Positions 34,263 to 42,096 of a stretch of 64,000 nt of DNA are shown piece after piece. Each line of letters starts with the position of its first letter. Positions within the stretch are counted from its first letter, which is position 1. Source of the stretch: Mycobacterium scrofulaceum (GTDB lineage Bacteria > Actinomycetota > Actinomycetes > Mycobacteriales > Mycobacteriaceae); contig NZ_MVIJ01000004.1 of the NCBI RefSeq assembly GCF_002086735.1, forward strand, positions 97,431 to 161,430, read 5' to 3'. The notes under the pieces were generated by a model, which worked only from the letters and a program-made list of their open reading frames with translations, was not told the origin of the DNA and searched no databases. Made by a program: the position numbers and the translations under genes.

Positions 34263-34353
34263 GCGTCATTGCTCCTTGGACGAGAACGGACGATATTGGC
34301 ATTCTCTGGCTGCGAGAATAACATCATCGTCGCAGGCCGAAGAGCTATCGGGG

Positions 34354-34788
34354 ATGGGAGCGCCCGTGCGGGATCGAATCGCGGCCGTGGCCGCGGCAGC
34401 ACTCGCCGTCATGTTGCTCGGGGCGTGCGCTTCACGACCACCGAGCCAGATTTCCAGCACGGCATCGGTGACTGTCGACGGTAAAGATCGCAATTTCCAC
34501 ATCGTAAAGTGCGGCCAGCTGGAGTGGACCCGGATGATCGACATCGGCGGTGATTTTGCCGGGGCCAGGGTCGTCATCGACGAGAGCGCGCAGCCGGCCA
34601 GAGCCGAGTCCGTGCACATCCAGAATGTGGGGGGCTTCACCGGGATGTACTCGCGGGGCGACGGCGGCAACGCGGACATGAGCATGACCGGTGACAAGTT
34701 CACCATCAGCGGCACCGCCAACGGTTACAAGACCGACAAGCCCGGCGAACCGGCCACGGCCACCTTCAAGATCGTCATCGCCTGCTGA
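34354..34788 (+). CDS. LpqH (19-kDa antigen)-family lipoprotein
   Basis: A 144-residue lipoprotein. The signal peptide ends in the lipobox LGAC, with the acylated Cys at residue 25. The mature domain shows the LpqH pattern: TVDGKDRNFHIVKC near the start, a VHIQNVGGFTGMYSRGDGGNADMS middle part, then KFTISGTANGYKTDKP and the terminal FKIVIAC. The first and last Cys probably form the family disulfide. It is a surface-exposed cell-envelope lipoprotein; molecular role unknown. ATG 34354 has a weak GGGG-type ribosome site. Confidence 0.85.
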   Translation: MGAPVRDRIAAVAAAALAVMLLGACASRPPSQISSTASVTVDGKDRNFHIVKCGQLEWTRMIDIGGDFAGARVVIDESAQPARAESVHIQNVGGFTGMYSRGDGGNADMSMTGDKFTISGTANGYKTDKPGEPATATFKIVIAC

Positions 34789-34836
34789 CCGGCACTCCCG
34801 GCGATCCGGGGGCCCCGTTGCGGTCCGTGACCTCCA

Positions 34837-34851
34837 GAGAATAGTATTCTC
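34837..34851. promoter_or_regulatory. Perfect palindromic operator GAGAAT-AGT-ATTCTC
   Basis: A perfect 6-3-6 inverted repeat 22 bases upstream of the amidohydrolase start at 34874. It is identical in both arms to the site at 5650, 29 kb away, which is strong evidence for a shared regulator. Confidence 0.7.
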
Positions 34852-34873
34852 GTAAATTGCGAAGGAGGATTTC

Positions 34874-36064
34874 ATGGGCCAGTTGTCGCACCGGGAGGAC
34901 GTCCCGTTTCCGATCTTTGACGCGGACAACCATCTCTACGAGCCGCCGGAGGCGCTGACCAAGTTCCTGCCCAAGGCATACAAGGACTACGTCCAGTACG
35001 TGCAGATCAATGGGCGCACCAAGATCGCGATCCGCGGCCACATCAGCAATTACATTCCCAACCCGACCTTCGAGGTCGTCGCCCGGCCGGGCGCGTGGGA
35101 GGAGTACTTCAAGTACGGCAACCCGGACGGCAAGAGCAAGCGCGAGCTGTTCGGTGAGCCGATGCGCGCGATCCCGGCGTTCTTCGAGCCCGGCCCGCGG
35201 CTGGAGAAGATGAACGAGCTGGGTCTGGACCGCACCCTGATGTTCCCGACGCTGGCCAGCCTGCTCGAGGAGCGGCTGCGCGACGACCCGGTCGCGATCC
35301 ACGTCCTGATCCACGCGCTGAACGAGTGGCTCGACGAGGTCTGGGGCTTCAACTACCAGAATCGGATCTTCACCACCCCGGTCATCACCCTGCCGATCGT
35401 GGAGAAGGCGATCGAGGAGTTGGAGTGGGCGGTCAAGCGGGGCGCGCGCTGCATCCTGATCCGCCCGGCTCCCGTCCCCGGCTTCCGTGGCCCCCGGTCG
35501 TTCGCGGTGCCCGAGTTCGACCCGTTCTGGGAGCGGGTCGTCGAGCACGACGTGCTGGTCGGCATGCACTCGTCGGACAGCGGCTACTCCCGCTACACCT
35601 CGGAGTGGGACGGCGCCGAGCAGGAGATGCTGCCGTTCCAGACCAACGCGATGGGCATCCTCAACGAGTGGCGGCCGATCCAGGACGCGGTGGGCTCATG
35701 GGTGATCCACGGCGCGCTCTACCGCCACCCGAAGCTGAAGGTCGCGATCGTCGAGGCCGGTTCGAAGTGGATGACCCCGCTGCTGGACGGCCTGGCCGAG
35801 GTGTTCCGGAAGGCCCCGGAAGTCTTCCCGAGCGACCCGGTCGAGATGGTCAAGAGCCGGATCCACGTCAGCCCGTTCTTCGAGGACGGCATCGACGACC
35901 TGGTCAACCTCGTCGGCGTGGACCGGGTGTTGTACGGCTCGGACTGGCCGCACCCCGAAGGGCTCGCCGAGCCGACCTTCTACGTCAACGCGCTGTCGCA
36001 CCTGTCGGTCGACGACCAGGCAAAGATCATGGGCGGCAACCTCGGTCGGCTCGTCACGGTGTGA
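34874..36064 (+). CDS. Amidohydrolase-family (TIM-barrel metal-dependent) hydrolase
   Basis: A 396-residue amidohydrolase-2 enzyme. The metal motif is D16-x-D18-x-H20 (FDADNHL), with His residues in VGMHSSDSGYS and WVIHGALYRH and the C-terminal metal Asp in YGSDWPHPEG, so all expected ligands are present. ATG 34874 has AAGGAGG upstream and the perfect palindrome 22 bases before it. The stop overlaps the acyl-CoA ligase start (GTGA). It probably hydrolyses or decarboxylates an intermediate whose acid product the ligase activates (inference). Confidence 0.88.
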   Translation: MGQLSHREDVPFPIFDADNHLYEPPEALTKFLPKAYKDYVQYVQINGRTKIAIRGHISNYIPNPTFEVVARPGAWEEYFKYGNPDGKSKRELFGEPMRAIPAFFEPGPRLEKMNELGLDRTLMFPTLASLLEERLRDDPVAIHVLIHALNEWLDEVWGFNYQNRIFTTPVITLPIVEKAIEELEWAVKRGARCILIRPAPVPGFRGPRSFAVPEFDPFWERVVEHDVLVGMHSSDSGYSRYTSEWDGAEQEMLPFQTNAMGILNEWRPIQDAVGSWVIHGALYRHPKLKVAIVEAGSKWMTPLLDGLAEVFRKAPEVFPSDPVEMVKSRIHVSPFFEDGIDDLVNLVGVDRVLYGSDWPHPEGLAEPTFYVNALSHLSVDDQAKIMGGNLGRLVTV

Positions 36065-37500
36065 CGGGCCGGCCAAGCTGGCGGACCATCCCCGAGATGG
36101 TCTCGAGCGCGGCGGACCGGTTCGGCGACGCGGAAGCGATCGTGGCCGGTCCGCTGCGCCTCACCTTCTCCGAAGTGGTCGAGCGAATCCGGTGCGCGGC
36201 GGGCGCATTCGCCGGCCTTGGCGTCGACACGGGCGACCGCGTCGCGATCTGGGCGCCCAACTCGGCGGAGTGGATCATCGCGGCTTTCGGGTTGCTCACC
36301 GCGGGCGGCGTACTCGTCCCGGTCAACACGCGGTTCAAGGCCGACGAAGCGGGCGACATCATCACCCGCAGCGAGGCCAGGGCCGTCATGGTCCAGAAGG
36401 GCTTCCTGGGGCAGGACTACACCGCGCCGGCCGGAGTGCCGGTCATCGACCTGAAGTCCGACTTCCTTTCCGGCGGCTCCCCGTTCGAACGCGCGGTGAG
36501 CGGTGACGACATCGCCGACGTCATCTTCACCTCGGGCACCACCGGCCGCCCGAAGGGCGCGATGATGAACCACCGCCAGACGTTGCGGATGTACGAGGAA
36601 TGGGCGACGCTCGCGGACCTGCGCGAGGGCGACCGCTACCTGCAGATCAACCCGTACTTTCACACGTTCGGCCTGAAGGCGGGACTCATCACGTCGTTTC
36701 TGCGCGGCGCGACGATGCTGCCGGTCGCGGTGTTCGACGTCGACGAGGTGGTGGATCTCATTGAGCGCGAACGTGTCACGATGCTGCCCGGTCCGCCGAC
36801 GCTGTACCACTCGTTGCTGACGGTCCGCGACAAGGCCAAGCTGTCGACGTTGCGGGCGGGCGTGACCGGCGCCGCCGATATCCCCGTCGAACTGGTCCGT
36901 CGCATCCACAGTGAATTGCCGTTCCAGACGCTGATGACCGGATACGGCCTGACCGAGGCCGGCAACGTCACCCTGTCCCGGCCCGGCGATTCGGTCGAGG
37001 ACGTGGCCACCACCGCCGGCCTGCCCTGCGACGGGGTCGAGGTGCGCATCGCCGACGACGGCGAGGTGCTGGTCCGCGGCTACGGCGTGATGCAGGGCTA
37101 CCTCGACGACCCGGAGGCCACCGCGGCGGCGATCGACACGGGCGGCTGGTTGCACACCGGCGACCTGGGCCGCCTCGATGCGGCCGGCCGGCTGCGGATC
37201 GACGGCCGCAAAAAGGACATGTTCATCGTCGGGGGGTTCAACGCATACCCGGCGGAGATCGAAGGCTACCTGCTCGAGCATCCGGCGGTGGCGCAAGCCG
37301 CCGTGATCGGCGTCCCCGAAGAACGGCTCGGACAGGTGGGCAAGGCCTTCATCGTCGCCGAAGACGCTGTCAGCGCTGAGGAATTGATCGACTGGTGTCG
37401 CGACCGGATGGCAGGGTTCAAGGTGCCGCGGTCGGTGCAGTTTGTGGATGCCCTGCCCCTCAACGCCACCGGCAAGGTGGTCAAAGACCTATTACGTTGA
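36061..37500 (+). CDS. Acyl-CoA synthetase (FadD-like AMP-dependent ligase)
   Basis: A 479-residue ANL-family ligase. The ATP-binding P-loop FTSGTTGRPKGAMM lies at 156-169, TGYGLTEAG is the A5-type motif, and GWLHTGDLG, DGRKKDMFIVGGFNAYPAEIE and the catalytic lysine K472 in NATGKVVKD complete the set. Its length is that of short/medium acyl or aryl ligases. GTG 36061 overlaps the amidohydrolase stop by four bases. It forms the acyl-adenylate and then the CoA thioester of a carboxylic acid; chain type is not determinable. Confidence 0.92.
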   Translation: MTGRPSWRTIPEMVSSAADRFGDAEAIVAGPLRLTFSEVVERIRCAAGAFAGLGVDTGDRVAIWAPNSAEWIIAAFGLLTAGGVLVPVNTRFKADEAGDIITRSEARAVMVQKGFLGQDYTAPAGVPVIDLKSDFLSGGSPFERAVSGDDIADVIFTSGTTGRPKGAMMNHRQTLRMYEEWATLADLREGDRYLQINPYFHTFGLKAGLITSFLRGATMLPVAVFDVDEVVDLIERERVTMLPGPPTLYHSLLTVRDKAKLSTLRAGVTGAADIPVELVRRIHSELPFQTLMTGYGLTEAGNVTLSRPGDSVEDVATTAGLPCDGVEVRIADDGEVLVRGYGVMQGYLDDPEATAAAIDTGGWLHTGDLGRLDAAGRLRIDGRKKDMFIVGGFNAYPAEIEGYLLEHPAVAQAAVIGVPEERLGQVGKAFIVAEDAVSAEELIDWCRDRMAGFKVPRSVQFVDALPLNATGKVVKDLLR

Positions 37501-37536
37501 CACGGGGCGCGCCATACGTGACGCCCTCATGACGCA

Positions 37537-37703
37537 TCAGGTGAGCCGGATGACCAGTTTGCCGATCTGCTTACCACCGCGGGGTCGCTCGATCACCGAT
37601 CTGGCGTCTGGAAGTTCGAAGACGTCGTCGATAACCGGTACGAGGCCGGTGCGGACGAGGTCGTGTAGGTCAGCGCGGTCACTCCCACCGCGAGCGGCGG
37701 GAG
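37537..37703 (-). pseudogene. Remnant of a zinc-type quinone oxidoreductase/alcohol dehydrogenase (C terminus)
   Basis: Read on the minus strand from the next gene's stop, the DNA encodes DRADLHDLVRTGLVPVIDD, then VFELPDARSVIERPRGG and KQIGKLVIRLT before a TGA at 37537-37539. This is the typical end of an MDR-family quinone oxidoreductase (a LVRTGKI.PVID..F.L.DA......GKLVI pattern). There is no start and no N-terminal domain, so it is a deletion remnant left beside the intact quinone oxidoreductase at 37704. Confidence 0.6.
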
Positions 37704-38663
37704 CTACCAGGTGAGCACAAGGCGTCCGCGGAGTCCGCCGGCCTCCAGTCGCCGATGCGCGTCGGCGGCCCGCTCGGCGGGCAGGGAATCTGCGACGCGC
37801 AGGGTCAACGCGCCGGCATCCGCGAGATCCCGCAGGGTGTTGAGCACGTCGGTGCGTGTCGTGTGCTCGGTGACGGACACCACGCGCCAGCTGATGGCCC
37901 GCTCACTGGCGCCAACGTGTTGGCGGGCGGAAGTGACGGCGCCCCCGTCTCGGACCGCGGGCGCGACGGCGTCGGTGTATAACGCTGCATCGACGACACC
38001 GTCTACCCCCTGGGGTATCGACTCGCGGATGCGCTCGGCCAGTCCGTCACCACGGCGGACGACGACGTCGGCGCCCAATTGCTTGACGAGTTCCTCGTCT
38101 GCTTCGGCGGCATCGGCAACCACCTGCAGCCCTTGATGTTTCGCCAGTTCTACCGCGTAGCCCCCCAGGGCTCCGGCCGCCCCGGTCACCGCGACCGTGC
38201 CGCCGGCCGGAACGGCGAGCGCTTCAAGCATCGCATAGGCGGTCACGGCATTCATCACAAGAGTGGACGCCGCAGCGGTTGTGGCGCCGCCCGGCGCTCG
38301 CACCACCGACCTGGAATCGGTTACGACGTATTCGGCGTACGCGCCGACCTTTCCCATGGGGCTCAGAGTGAGTCCGATGACTCGTTCGCCAACGCCGATC
38401 GAACCACCGTCGGGGGCCTCGTCGAGAACGCCGCAGAAGTCCCAGCCGGTCACGTACGGTGGATCCGGGTAGCGGCCTCCCGGTAAGGTCTCTGGCGGAT
38501 AGTTGCGTTTCATCCATCCCGACCGCGCCGCCGTGTCGGCGGGATTGACCGCCGCCGCATGCACGCGCACCCGGACCTGCCCGGGTCCGGCATGAGGATC
38601 TGGTAACTCCAAGGCTTGCAGCACTTCTGGGCCACCGAACTCAGTGAAACCGATCGCTTTCAT
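37704..38663 (-). CDS. Zinc-independent quinone oxidoreductase/alcohol dehydrogenase-like protein (MDR)
   Basis: A 319-residue medium-chain dehydrogenase/reductase. The N-terminal GroES-like part MKAIGFTEFGGPEVLQALELP and the NADPH-binding GAAGALGGYAVELAK match NADPH:quinone oxidoreductases. No structural or catalytic zinc Cys cluster is seen. The start ATG 38663 has GGGGG upstream. Its role is reduction of a quinone or enone with NADPH. It is the only gene of its strand before the TetR gene at 38841; a fragment of a second oxidoreductase lies directly downstream. Confidence 0.87.
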   Translation of the reverse strand: MKAIGFTEFGGPEVLQALELPDPHAGPGQVRVRVHAAAVNPADTAARSGWMKRNYPPETLPGGRYPDPPYVTGWDFCGVLDEAPDGGSIGVGERVIGLTLSPMGKVGAYAEYVVTDSRSVVRAPGGATTAAASTLVMNAVTAYAMLEALAVPAGGTVAVTGAAGALGGYAVELAKHQGLQVVADAAEADEELVKQLGADVVVRRGDGLAERIRESIPQGVDGVVDAALYTDAVAPAVRDGGAVTSARQHVGASERAISWRVVSVTEHTTRTDVLNTLRDLADAGALTLRVADSLPAERAADAHRRLEAGGLRGRLVLTW

Positions 38664-38840
38664 ACCTACCCCCAACTAGATGTGCGTGGCCGGTATTCCG
38701 GCATCTTCGAAGTCTTCTCGGTGCATTTCGCTCCCTTGCTCCATCGAATTTATCTGTGGGATAGGGTGATTGGGGGATTGATCGCACCGACGCCGCGTGT
38801 AGCGGCAAGAATATATTGCGAGCTGTTCGGGCGGAGACGC

Positions 38841-39434
38841 TTACGCTGACGCCGTTTTTCGCTTGGGAAGGTCGAGCACCTTCTCGAGGGTGGTGGGAAT
38901 GTTCTCGACGGTCTTGGGTCCACCTACTGCCAACCGCATGAGATAGCCCGGCAGCACGCACAGTAAGAGGTCGGCCACGGCCGTCGGGTCGAGTACCGCT
39001 TCGGATCGACGGGCCGCATCGGCGCTCAGTTTGGCAAATGCGGTGCTGATGGCCTCGCGCAGGTGTGCGGCCAGCGTCGTGTTGCGCAGGGCTTCCGACC
39101 ACACCAGCACGGCGATGGCGGCGAAGCCGTCCTCGCCGTGGCGGTGGGTGACGAAGTCGAGCACGGTCGCGATGGCCGCCTGCGGAGTGGCGCCATCGTC
39201 GATCGATTGTCCGATCACCGCGATGACCTGCTCGAGGTTCTCGGCGGCGATCGCCTCGATGACCGCGTCTTTGCTCGGGAAGTAGCGGTACACCGCGCCG
39301 GAGGACATTCCCGCCTCTTCGACCAGATCGTGCATCGAGGTGACGTGGAACCCGTTTCGGATGAAGCACCGGCGCGCGGCCGCCATGATGTGTGCCCGCC
39401 GCTCCGCGCGGTACTCCGGTGTGACTTTCGGCAT
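38841..39434 (-). CDS. TetR-family transcriptional regulator
   Basis: A 197-residue TetR protein. The helix-turn-helix lies at about 32-51 (TSMHDLVEEAGMSSGAVYRY), followed by FPSKDAVIEAI. ATG 39434 is preceded on its strand by TATGCT (39451-39446), a good -10 box that would give a very short leader. Palindromes at 39459-39466 and 39509-39520 in the divergent gap are probable operators for autoregulation and for control of the gene at 39561. Confidence 0.9.
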   Translation of the reverse strand: MPKVTPEYRAERRAHIMAAARRCFIRNGFHVTSMHDLVEEAGMSSGAVYRYFPSKDAVIEAIAAENLEQVIAVIGQSIDDGATPQAAIATVLDFVTHRHGEDGFAAIAVLVWSEALRNTTLAAHLREAISTAFAKLSADAARRSEAVLDPTAVADLLLCVLPGYLMRLAVGGPKTVENIPTTLEKVLDLPKRKTASA

Positions 39435-39458
39435 CGGCTCAGCGTAGCATAAAAAAGC

Positions 39459-39520
39459 ACGATCGTTCGCGTTTGACAGATCGTACGGCGGAGCGCACCA
39501 TAAAACGTGAACGCCCGTTC
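39459..39520. promoter_or_regulatory. Candidate TetR operators in the 38841/39561 divergent gap
   Basis: Two dyads are visible: ACGATCGT (39459-39466) and GAACGCCCGTTC (39509-39520). Each is followed by TTCGCGT or TCGCGT, so a direct repeat of CGTTCGCGT surrounds them. A TTGACA at 39473-39478 on the plus strand is a possible -35 for the 39561 gene, although the best -10 (CATAAA, 39499) has a 20-base spacing. Confidence 0.5.
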
Positions 39521-39560
39521 GCGTATTGGAACCCTTCGACCGGGTTGGAGATGACGGCAG

Positions 39561-40130
39561 ATGACTCAGGCAACGGACTTCGGCACCTTTGGCCGGTTTG
39601 TGGAGACGCCGGCCGACGAAATGGAGCCCGCGATGAGACGGGCATATGAGTTCACCCGGGGGTTGCGCGGGCTGGTGCCCGGCCCGCACAAGATCTGGCT
39701 GGCCAACCCGGCCCTTTCGACGACCATCGTGCCGACCGGCGCCTATTTTCAGCGACACTCCACGTTGAGTAAGGCCGAGATCGAAATCGCCACCGTCCTC
39801 ATCACCGCACACTGGCGCAGCGCGTACGCCGGCTACGAGCACGAAATCATCGCCGAACGCGACGGCCACCTGAACCCACGCGCGGTCCAGGCACTCATCG
39901 CGGGACTGCCGGCGTCATTCGACGATCCGCGCGAGCAGGTGGTCTACGAGTTGGCGTCGGCGTTGGTCGGGGCGCGGGTGGTGCCGACCGGGCTCTACCG
40001 GCGCGCCAAGGACCTTCTGGGCGACGCCGGCATCGTCGATGTCGCGGTCCTGCTGGGCTGGTTCACCATGGTGTGCCTGACGCTGGGCGCCTTCGACGTG
40101 CCCGCCAACGCCGAGGGGCTGGACCAGTGA
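39561..40130 (+). CDS. Carboxymuconolactone decarboxylase-superfamily protein
   Basis: A 189-residue AhpD/CMD-like protein with the core SKAEIEIATVLITAHWRSAYAGYEHEIIAERDG. The AhpD CxxC active site is absent, and a His-x-His-like HEI remains in its place. It is longer at the N terminus than the 5103-5483 protein. ATG 39561 lies downstream of the TetR-type palindromes and is divergent from that regulator, so the TetR protein is its likely repressor. Activity unknown; peroxidase activity is unlikely without the Cys pair. Confidence 0.83.
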   Translation: MTQATDFGTFGRFVETPADEMEPAMRRAYEFTRGLRGLVPGPHKIWLANPALSTTIVPTGAYFQRHSTLSKAEIEIATVLITAHWRSAYAGYEHEIIAERDGHLNPRAVQALIAGLPASFDDPREQVVYELASALVGARVVPTGLYRRAKDLLGDAGIVDVAVLLGWFTMVCLTLGAFDVPANAEGLDQ

Positions 40131-40303
40131 GGCGCGCCGGACATCGTGTCGACGACGGGGTATGTCACGAGGCAAAGCAACGGTTCGGCGCCGCAAGGAC
40201 TTTCGGCATCACGGTGCTGACCGGGATCGATCACACCGTCCGCGGGATTCTCAATGCCTTCGCGATTCCCGCGTCCGATGCTTGCTAACCATCGAGGACG
40301 ACC
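40131..40303 (+). other. Intergenic stretch without a recognisable gene
   Basis: A 173-base gap between the CMD-like gene and the SMP-30-like gene. Only short frames without ribosome sites are present. I see no palindrome or terminator hairpin; the downstream gene uses a GAGGACGACC stretch as a weak ribosome site. Confidence 0.4.
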
Positions 40304-41311
40304 ATGTCTCTTCCGCCTTTGCCCACCGTGACGCTCACTCCCGTGGCGTACTTCCCCGAGCAATACTTTCTGGAGAACCTCGCCGTGCGCGCCGACGGCT
40401 CGCTTCTGATCACTGCGGTCCTGCAGCGCGAACTGTGGTGGGTGCCACCGCCCCAGACGGGCGCGCTCGTCGACCCGGTCCTGCTGCACACCTTCGAGTG
40501 GCCGGTGACGGGAATCGTCGAGGTCGCGCCCGACGTTTTCGTCGTCAACCTGACGCTGGCCTACACCACCGGTGAATCACACCTGGCCAGAATCGATCTC
40601 ACCGACTGGGTGCCCGGACGGCCCGTGACCTCAGAGCTCGTCCATACCTTCGACGAGCGAGCCCGTGGACTCAACGGAAGCTGCCTGCTCGCGCCCGGCG
40701 TGCTTGCGGTCGCCGACTGCTTCGCGGGCATGATCTGGCGAGTCGACCTCGACCAGGATGCGCGGCAAGCCTCCGCGCAGGTCTGGCTGGCTCACGACAC
40801 GATGGCCTTCGACGCCGACAGCGGTGTGCCGCCACCGCCCCAACCGGGGGTCAACGGCGTGCGCTACGGCCGGTACACCGGCTACCTGTACTACACCTCG
40901 ACCGCACAGAGGGTGTTCATGCGCGTCGCGGTCGACCCGTCGTCGCTAAATCCCGCCGGGCCGCCCGAATTCGTCGCCGCGATCGACAACGCCGACGACT
41001 TCTGCATCGACGAAGACGCCGGGTTCGCCTACGTCACCAGGCACCGTGCCAACACGATCGACCGGGTGCCGTTGCAACCCCGGCGCGGCAGCGAGGTCCG
41101 CCATATCGCCGGTGACCCGTTCGATGCGGCCCTCGTCGGGCCGTCGAGTGCCGCCTGGGGGAGGGCGGACGGCGAACGAGGGCGGGTCGCTTGGGTCACC
41201 ACCGACGGCGGCACCACCGCGCCTCCGGACGGGGTCGTTCGACGCGCCGCCGTGTTGCGCGTCGAACTCGACTACGCCACAGCGGCACCGGCGGCCGGGG
41301 CCAACGCGTGA
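40304..41311 (+). CDS. SMP-30/gluconolactonase-like beta-propeller protein
   Basis: A 335-residue protein with repeated short beta segments typical of six-bladed propellers: ENLAVRADGSLLITAV, GSCLLAPGVLAVADCFAGMIWRVD, NGVRYGRYTGYLYYTST and FCIDEDAGFAYVTRHR. These correspond to strictosidine-synthase/SMP-30 blade motifs, with acidic residues that could bind calcium. No signal peptide is seen, so it should be cytoplasmic. It may open a lactone or hydrolyse an ester. The stop overlaps the start of the decayed hydrolase (GTGA), so the two were once one operon. Confidence 0.75.
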   Translation: MSLPPLPTVTLTPVAYFPEQYFLENLAVRADGSLLITAVLQRELWWVPPPQTGALVDPVLLHTFEWPVTGIVEVAPDVFVVNLTLAYTTGESHLARIDLTDWVPGRPVTSELVHTFDERARGLNGSCLLAPGVLAVADCFAGMIWRVDLDQDARQASAQVWLAHDTMAFDADSGVPPPPQPGVNGVRYGRYTGYLYYTSTAQRVFMRVAVDPSSLNPAGPPEFVAAIDNADDFCIDEDAGFAYVTRHRANTIDRVPLQPRRGSEVRHIAGDPFDAALVGPSSAAWGRADGERGRVAWVTTDGGTTAPPDGVVRRAAVLRVELDYATAAPAAGANA

Positions 41312-42075
41312 CCCGACGCGCCGTCACGACTGCCCAGACGTCGGTCGACACCTGCATCGACGGAAACGGGCCCGCCGCCGTGATCGTCCCGTCGTACGGC
41401 CGCGACGCCGGTAGCGACGTCGACGCCTCGGTGACGCCGCTGGTCGCCGCGGGCTACCGGGTGCTCCGCCCACAGCCGCGCGGCATCGAGGGTTCCGGCG
41501 GCCCGATGCGCGGTGTCACCTTCGCCGACGCGGCCGACGATGCGGCGCGGGTGATCGACGACCTGGCCGAGGGGCCCGCGGTGATCCCGGGGCACGCCTT
41601 CGGCAACTATGTCGCGCGCGCTGCCGCCGTGCACCATCCCGACAAGGTCGCGGCGGTGATTCTGGGGCTGCAGCCGGGAAACCCGTTGACCCACGGATAA
41701 ATTCAGCGCCGATGCGCGCCGGCGACCTCGGTCTGCCCGACGATGCCCGACTGGACGTGCTCCGGACTACCTTCTTCGCACCCGGCCACGACGCCTCAAT
41801 ATGGGTGACCGGCTGGATGCGGGAACCCTTGCAATGCAGGTGGACTGCGGACACCACACCGACGTCGCGCGCTACTGGGGCCGCGGGAAACCGCCGGTGT
41901 TCGAGATCATCGCCGCCCTCGACCCCTTTCAACACCGCGCGCCGAATGGGGTGACCTGCGCGCCCGCTACGGCGACCGCGTCAGCACCGTCACCATCGAC
42001 GACGCCGGCCACGTCCTGTTTCCCGAACAGCCCGACGCCGTTGCCGCCGCGATCATCGAGTACCTTCGTCGGTGA
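41308..42075 (+). pseudogene. Frameshifted alpha/beta-hydrolase gene
   Basis: The first 130 codons (GTG 41308 to TAA near 41700) encode a hydrolase N-terminal half: GPAAVIVPSYGRDAG, GYRVLRPQPRGIEGSGG and the nucleophile region VIPGHAFGNYVAR. The sequence continues in a second frame (MRAGDLGLPDDARLDVLRTTFFAPGHDASIW, from 41712), a third frame (GTLAMQVDCGHHTDVARYWG), and finally another frame with RYGDRVSTVTIDDAGHVLFPEQ containing the catalytic His, ending at TGA 42073-42075. At least three frameshifts are needed, so it is decayed (or a sequencing-error cluster). The elbow has His in place of Ser (GHAFG), another sign of decay. Confidence 0.75.
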
Positions 42076-42096
42076 ATCCGGTGTGAGGCGGCGGTG

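Noticed and set aside
35980..37296. Minus-strand open frame opposite the acyl-CoA ligase
   Set aside because: Composition typical of a shadow frame; the ligase on the other strand carries all family motifs.
38664..38840. Possible gene between the quinone oxidoreductase and TetR genes
   Set aside because: Short frames only, without ribosome sites or family similarity; treated as plain intergenic DNA.
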